Shown here: piece by piece, positions 60,803 through 64,000 of the stretch
Layout: every line of letters begins with the position of its first letter
Numbering within the stretch: the first letter of the stretch is position 1
From: Verrucomicrobia bacterium IMCC26134
Lineage (GTDB): Bacteria > Verrucomicrobiota > Verrucomicrobiia > Opitutales > Opitutaceae
DNA length: 64,000 nucleotides
Reading direction: 5' to 3'
Assembly: GCA_000972765.1 (NCBI GenBank)
Contig: CP011265.1
Location: forward strand, 3,779,001-3,843,000
Translations under genes and position numbers: made by a program
Notes under the pieces: model-generated
Databases searched by the model: none
Told to the model about the DNA's origin: nothing
The model's input: the letters and a program-made list of their open reading frames with translations, nothing else

Positions 60803-62014
60803 TCAGCGCAGCATGGATTGGAGGCGGATGATGGTGGCGGTTAGCGACGGGTGGAGCGGCGATAGGGAGTGATCCGTTGCCCATTCGCGCATGACGACGA
60901 GGGATGCGCGATCGGAGGTTATGAGGTCGGCGCCTTCCTGGTCTTTGGGTTGGGTGATGAGGCGCGGGCCGTCGGTAAAGCTGCGCAGGGGGAAGGCGGC
61001 GATGAAGGTTTTCTTCTCGGTTTCGCCGACCGAGGGGTCGCGCAGGTAGGTTTCGATTATGGCTCGCTGGGCGGCGTTGGTGACATCGGCGCGGGCGAGC
61101 AGGCCGGCGCGTAATCCCGGCTGCTCGGACAAACTTGGCTCGGTGGCGATGGCGGCGATGACGGCGCTGTCGCCGGCGAGGGCAAGCCGGTCCATGGCGA
61201 TGTGGGCGGCGTGGCGGGTGGAGGCGGCGGCGGCTCCGTTCATGATCCTGGCGAGCGGGGCGACAAGAGCTGGGTTGCCGCTGAAAACGACGGCGTCGAA
61301 GCCTTCCAGAAAACCGGCGCTTGGGCGGGCGGCCCAGTCGGTGTTTTGGAGCAGGGCTGTTGCGCGCGCATCAAACAATATGCGGTCCGCTGCGGCGAGC
61401 GGACCGGGGGAGCCCCAGGCGAGGTTGCGCAGGCAGAGTGAGGACTCGTCGGGAATGGTGGCGGGGGAAAGGGGGAGTGCGAGGAATTCACGGGAGAAGC
61501 CGGCTGCGGCGACGGGATCGAGCTGTCCGAGTTGATCGAGCAAAAAAGTGCGAAGGCTTGGCGCGGCGGAGAGTGCGCCCCCGTCCTCCATGGCGAAGGC
61601 GAGGGAAGTTGCCGCGTCCTCGCCGCCGACTAGAAACTCGACAATGGCCGCGACCGTGACGGCGAGGTTGCCGGCGGCGAGTTCGGCGCGCAAGTGGTCG
61701 AGGAGCTCGCGGGCCTGCGTGTCGGTGATCGTGCCGGCACCCTGCAAGGCGCGAAGGGCTGCGAGCGTGTGAAGCAATGCGGCGCGGGCTCCGGCGGAGG
61801 GCAGGGTGGCGGCGAGGGCGGGCTTGGGCGAGGTGGCGGACGGGGAGGAAAGCGCGGGCGACGAAGCGGGTGCATAGCGGACGGGCGGAGCTTTTTGCGC
61901 GAGCGAGGGAGGATCGGATTTTTTAGAAAACGCCAGCCAGCCGAGCAGCGCGGCGAGTGCGATGAGCAGAGAGCCGGTGAGCGGGCGAAGCCGACGGGAC
62001 GTCGCGGGCTTCAT
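60803..62014 (-). CDS. Membrane-anchored Ala-rich helical protein of unknown function
   Basis: The protein has 403 residues. An N-terminal hydrophobic segment (about 13-29, GSLLIALAALLGWLAF) is followed by a Pro/Ser/Ala linker and a long, mostly alpha-helical part with repeated helix-turn patterns (ARELLDHLRAELAAGNLAV; PALVAPLARIMNGAAAAS). It may be an alpha-solenoid (HEAT/ARM-like), but I cannot confirm a family. It is 22 bases downstream of the protease gene and probably co-transcribed, which hints at an anchoring or accessory role in the same envelope process. Confidence 0.6.
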   Translation of the reverse strand: MKPATSRRLRPLTGSLLIALAALLGWLAFSKKSDPPSLAQKAPPVRYAPASSPALSSPSATSPKPALAATLPSAGARAALLHTLAALRALQGAGTITDTQARELLDHLRAELAAGNLAVTVAAIVEFLVGGEDAATSLAFAMEDGGALSAAPSLRTFLLDQLGQLDPVAAAGFSREFLALPLSPATIPDESSLCLRNLAWGSPGPLAAADRILFDARATALLQNTDWAARPSAGFLEGFDAVVFSGNPALVAPLARIMNGAAAASTRHAAHIAMDRLALAGDSAVIAAIATEPSLSEQPGLRAGLLARADVTNAAQRAIIETYLRDPSVGETEKKTFIAAFPLRSFTDGPRLITQPKDQEGADLITSDRASLVVMREWATDHSLSPLHPSLTATIIRLQSMLR

Positions 62015-62036
62015 GGTTGGCGAGCGGGGTGGCGGA

Positions 62037-63227
62037 CTATCGGGCTATGAGGGTAAGACGTGCCTCGGTGACGGCTCCAATGTCGGCGGTCGCGACGTCG
62101 CGCACAAGCAGGGTCCAGCGGCCGTTTGGGTTTTGGCCGGCGAAGCCGGTGATCTCGCGCTCGGTGAGCTCGACATAGTCCAATTCGGGGCGGTCGGCTA
62201 TGACGACGTTGCGTCCAGAGGGGGCGCGAAGGGTGATCGTAAGGTCGCTGGGGTAGGCGTGGTCACTGGAGAGGGAAAGGCGTAGGGTGGTGAGGCGTTT
62301 GCCGGCGCCGCTGACGTCGAAGGGAATACTGACGCCGGTGCGGGAGCCGTCGGGGATGGCCGCGGGGAGGGCGGCGGTGGAATTGAATAAAAGCGGTGTG
62401 ACCGGGGCTGCGCCACCGGAAGCCTTTACAGCGGCGGTCACGAGGGACCAGGGTGCGGCGTTGGCGCCGACCACGCCGATTTCGTTGTCGAGGTCACCCT
62501 GGGATTTTTCGAGGCCGGATACGAGGACGCCGGCGAATTTCCATTCGTGGTTTTTGAGGTCGTAAACCCAGGCGGGGCCACCGCTGTTGCCGGAGCCGGT
62601 GCTGGGGCCGACGGCGCCGAGGTAGCGGCCAAAATCGATGGAAAGTCTGGCGAGGAAATCGGGGGTGCGGTGTAGACGGTATTGGAGCGGATCGCCGTCG
62701 TTGTAGAGCCCGGCGGGGTAGCCGGTGATGCGCTTTGGAGCGCTGGAGCGGAGGGCGGCGACGCCGTCTTGCCAGAAGGCTGCGGGTGCGTTGTCGGTGA
62801 GGTTGAAGTAGCTGAAGTGCGCCACGAAGTCCTCGGAGAAGGCGAGGTTGTATTTCTCGGGATTGAGGGACGTCTCGGCGTAGCGGCTGAAGCGGACGTA
62901 GCCGCGCAGGGGGACGGCGTTTTCCGCGCTGGGTGCGGTGTCGCCATTCCAGGCAAGCGTGAAGTCGTTTAGGTCGGTCCACCCGCTGGCGGAGGCTTGC
63001 AGGTAGTCGTCGAAAACGACGTGGGCGCAGGAGAGGACAATGCGCGGGTGGCGCACGATGGCGCCGGAGCCTTGGCCGACCTCGGAGTAAACCAATCCGG
63101 TGAGGTTATCGGGGTAGGAAAGGCCCGTGCTCTGGGGAATGGGGGCCGAGCTTTGGGCTTGGAGGGTGGTGACGAGGCCGGCCAGGTTTACGAGGAGTGA
63201 GGCGCGGGCGACCAGACGAAGATTCAT
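62037..63227 (-). CDS. Secreted trypsin-like serine protease with C-terminal P-domain
   Basis: The protein has 396 residues. A signal peptide runs to about residue 24 (LVTTLQAQ). The protease fold carries His69 in LSCAHVV and Ser215 in STGSGNSGGPAW, as in chymotrypsin-type enzymes; the catalytic Asp is not clear from the sequence. Residues about 305-396 form a proprotein-convertase P/HomoB domain (YPSDLTITLRAPSGRNVVI; FAGQNPNGRWTLLVRD). P-domains usually stabilise or target subtilisin-like proteases, and here the domain is joined to a trypsin-like core. It lies between two unrecognised genes on the same strand and is likely secreted to the periplasm or outside. Confidence 0.82.
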   Translation of the reverse strand: MNLRLVARASLLVNLAGLVTTLQAQSSAPIPQSTGLSYPDNLTGLVYSEVGQGSGAIVRHPRIVLSCAHVVFDDYLQASASGWTDLNDFTLAWNGDTAPSAENAVPLRGYVRFSRYAETSLNPEKYNLAFSEDFVAHFSYFNLTDNAPAAFWQDGVAALRSSAPKRITGYPAGLYNDGDPLQYRLHRTPDFLARLSIDFGRYLGAVGPSTGSGNSGGPAWVYDLKNHEWKFAGVLVSGLEKSQGDLDNEIGVVGANAAPWSLVTAAVKASGGAAPVTPLLFNSTAALPAAIPDGSRTGVSIPFDVSGAGKRLTTLRLSLSSDHAYPSDLTITLRAPSGRNVVIADRPELDYVELTEREITGFAGQNPNGRWTLLVRDVATADIGAVTEARLTLIAR

Positions 63228-63298
63228 CGCGAAAAAGAAGCCGTGCGCTGGCGGCTAGGCAAGTGCCGAGCCGTGGCCGCGAGTCATTTCCGACCGGT

Positions 63299-64000
63299 TC
63301 AGGGGCGGGCGAGTTCGTAGCCGTAGTCGCCCATGGGAATAACGAGGGACCCGTCGTCGGCGCGCTCAATGGTTTGCAGGTCGAAGCCGGTGGTAAAGCT
63401 CCACTCGGAGGGCGCGGTTTTGGCGTCGGCCGGAGCGGAGAACAGGCGGCGCCAGGTCGAGCCGAGCACGCGGCCGTCGAGCACGCGGAGCTCGCTGGGG
63501 GCCCAGGATGACTTGATGGTGCCGGCGGCGACAAAGTGACCTGTGTTTTTGAGCGCGAGGCGATTCACCGTGTCGCCGGCGGTGTAGTAAAGTGCGCGGC
63601 CGGCGGCGGCGACGGGTCCGGTGACGGCGACTTTGAGCTGGGCGACTTCAAAGGCGTCCCAGCCGTCGCAGGCGGAGGCTTGAAAGAGGGCCTTGCCATC
63701 GGGCGCCACGGTGCGGGTGAAGGCGAGGAAGCCTTCGGCGGAGAGTTCGGTCACGGCGAAAAGCGACCCGGGCAGGTCAATGGCGGGGCGGGCGGCGGCA
63801 TTGCCGGTGGCCGGCACGACGATGACTTGCGCGGCGTGGAGAAGCTCGGACTGGAAGGACGCGGGCAGGCCGTCTTTGCGCAAGATGGTGCGTTCGGCCC
63901 AGCGGTCGTAACCGAGGACAACGAGGCCGTCGCCGGCGGTTTTTACGGCGGTGGTGGAAGCGTTTTCCGGGCCGACGGTGAGGGCTGGTGCGGCGGATGG
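63299..64000 (-). CDS. Unrecognised protein, N-terminal part outside window
   Basis: The frame stays open to the last base, so the start lies beyond the window; 233 residues at the C terminus are seen. Repeating beta-rich segments (DGLVVLGYDRWAERTIL; LFAVTELSAEGFLAFTR; ALYYTAGDTVNRLALK; IERADDGSLVIPMGDYGYEL) look like blades of a beta-propeller or a similar all-beta repeat. No family or catalytic motif is recognised. It is 71 bases upstream of the protease gene on the same strand, and the set may form one envelope-related operon. Confidence 0.6.
   Translation of the reverse strand, partial: PSAAPALTVGPENASTTAVKTAGDGLVVLGYDRWAERTILRKDGLPASFQSELLHAAQVIVVPATGNAAARPAIDLPGSLFAVTELSAEGFLAFTRTVAPDGKALFQASACDGWDAFEVAQLKVAVTGPVAAAGRALYYTAGDTVNRLALKNTGHFVAAGTIKSSWAPSELRVLDGRVLGSTWRRLFSAPADAKTAPSEWSFTTGFDLQTIERADDGSLVIPMGDYGYELARP

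Overview
The window looks like chromosome of a Verrucomicrobiota bacterium, most likely an Opitutaceae-type polysaccharide degrader. This is inferred from gene content, not from a marker gene. The pointers are large secreted lyases with He_PIG, LamG and calcium-loop modules, many S1 sulfatases, a PEP-CTERM-type anchor, passenger-repeat proteins, an H-X9-DG pseudopilin and LacI-type control. Base composition is GC-rich, with AT-rich promoter islands.

Left part (1-29932, all + strand): a polysaccharide-utilisation region. Three giant secreted proteins come first: a PL8 lyase cut by the left edge, a beta-helix protein with a CBM96-like domain, and a PL6 lyase. After a promoter at 13167-13196 a tightly packed set follows: a DUF4955/PL29-like beta-helix protein, an esterase, four sulfatases in two paralogous pairs, a DUF6250-like protein, a second PL6 lyase, a HAD hydrolase, a GH3 enzyme, an alginate-lyase-fold protein and a GPH-type sugar symporter. 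Lyases and sulfatases carry signal peptides. The HAD, GH3 and last lyase-like proteins do not. This suggests outside cleavage and desulfation, uptake by the symporter, and cytoplasmic finishing. The enzyme set fits a sulfated uronic-acid polymer, with chondroitin or dermatan sulfate as the leading guess.

Middle (30000-44400): two passenger-repeat surface proteins (one with a PEP-CTERM-like tail), a LacI regulator, a pseudopilin, a secreted jelly-roll-like protein, a heparinase II/III-family lyase and a 2-hydroxyacid dehydrogenase. An AT-rich palindrome, TTnATAATTATnAA, lies in five intergenic regions of this accessory half. Two copies extend into a 25-nt element matching at 23 positions and lying 202-204 nt before the start codons of unrelated genes. 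A 129-bp palindromic repeat element follows the LacI gene.

Right part (44500-64000): mostly housekeeping. It holds two feoA genes without feoB behind a Fur-like box, a YhiN-type flavoprotein, a split ThrE-type exporter, pdxH, a MutT-like Nudix gene, tmRNA (ssrA), a DCC-family protein, a MalY/PatB-like C-S lyase, an intact IS3-family element with 3-bp target duplication, two hsp20 genes, an MscS channel, a pyrophosphate-type phosphofructokinase, purB, a trypsin-like protease with P-domain, and several unrecognised proteins. The gene at the right edge is incomplete.
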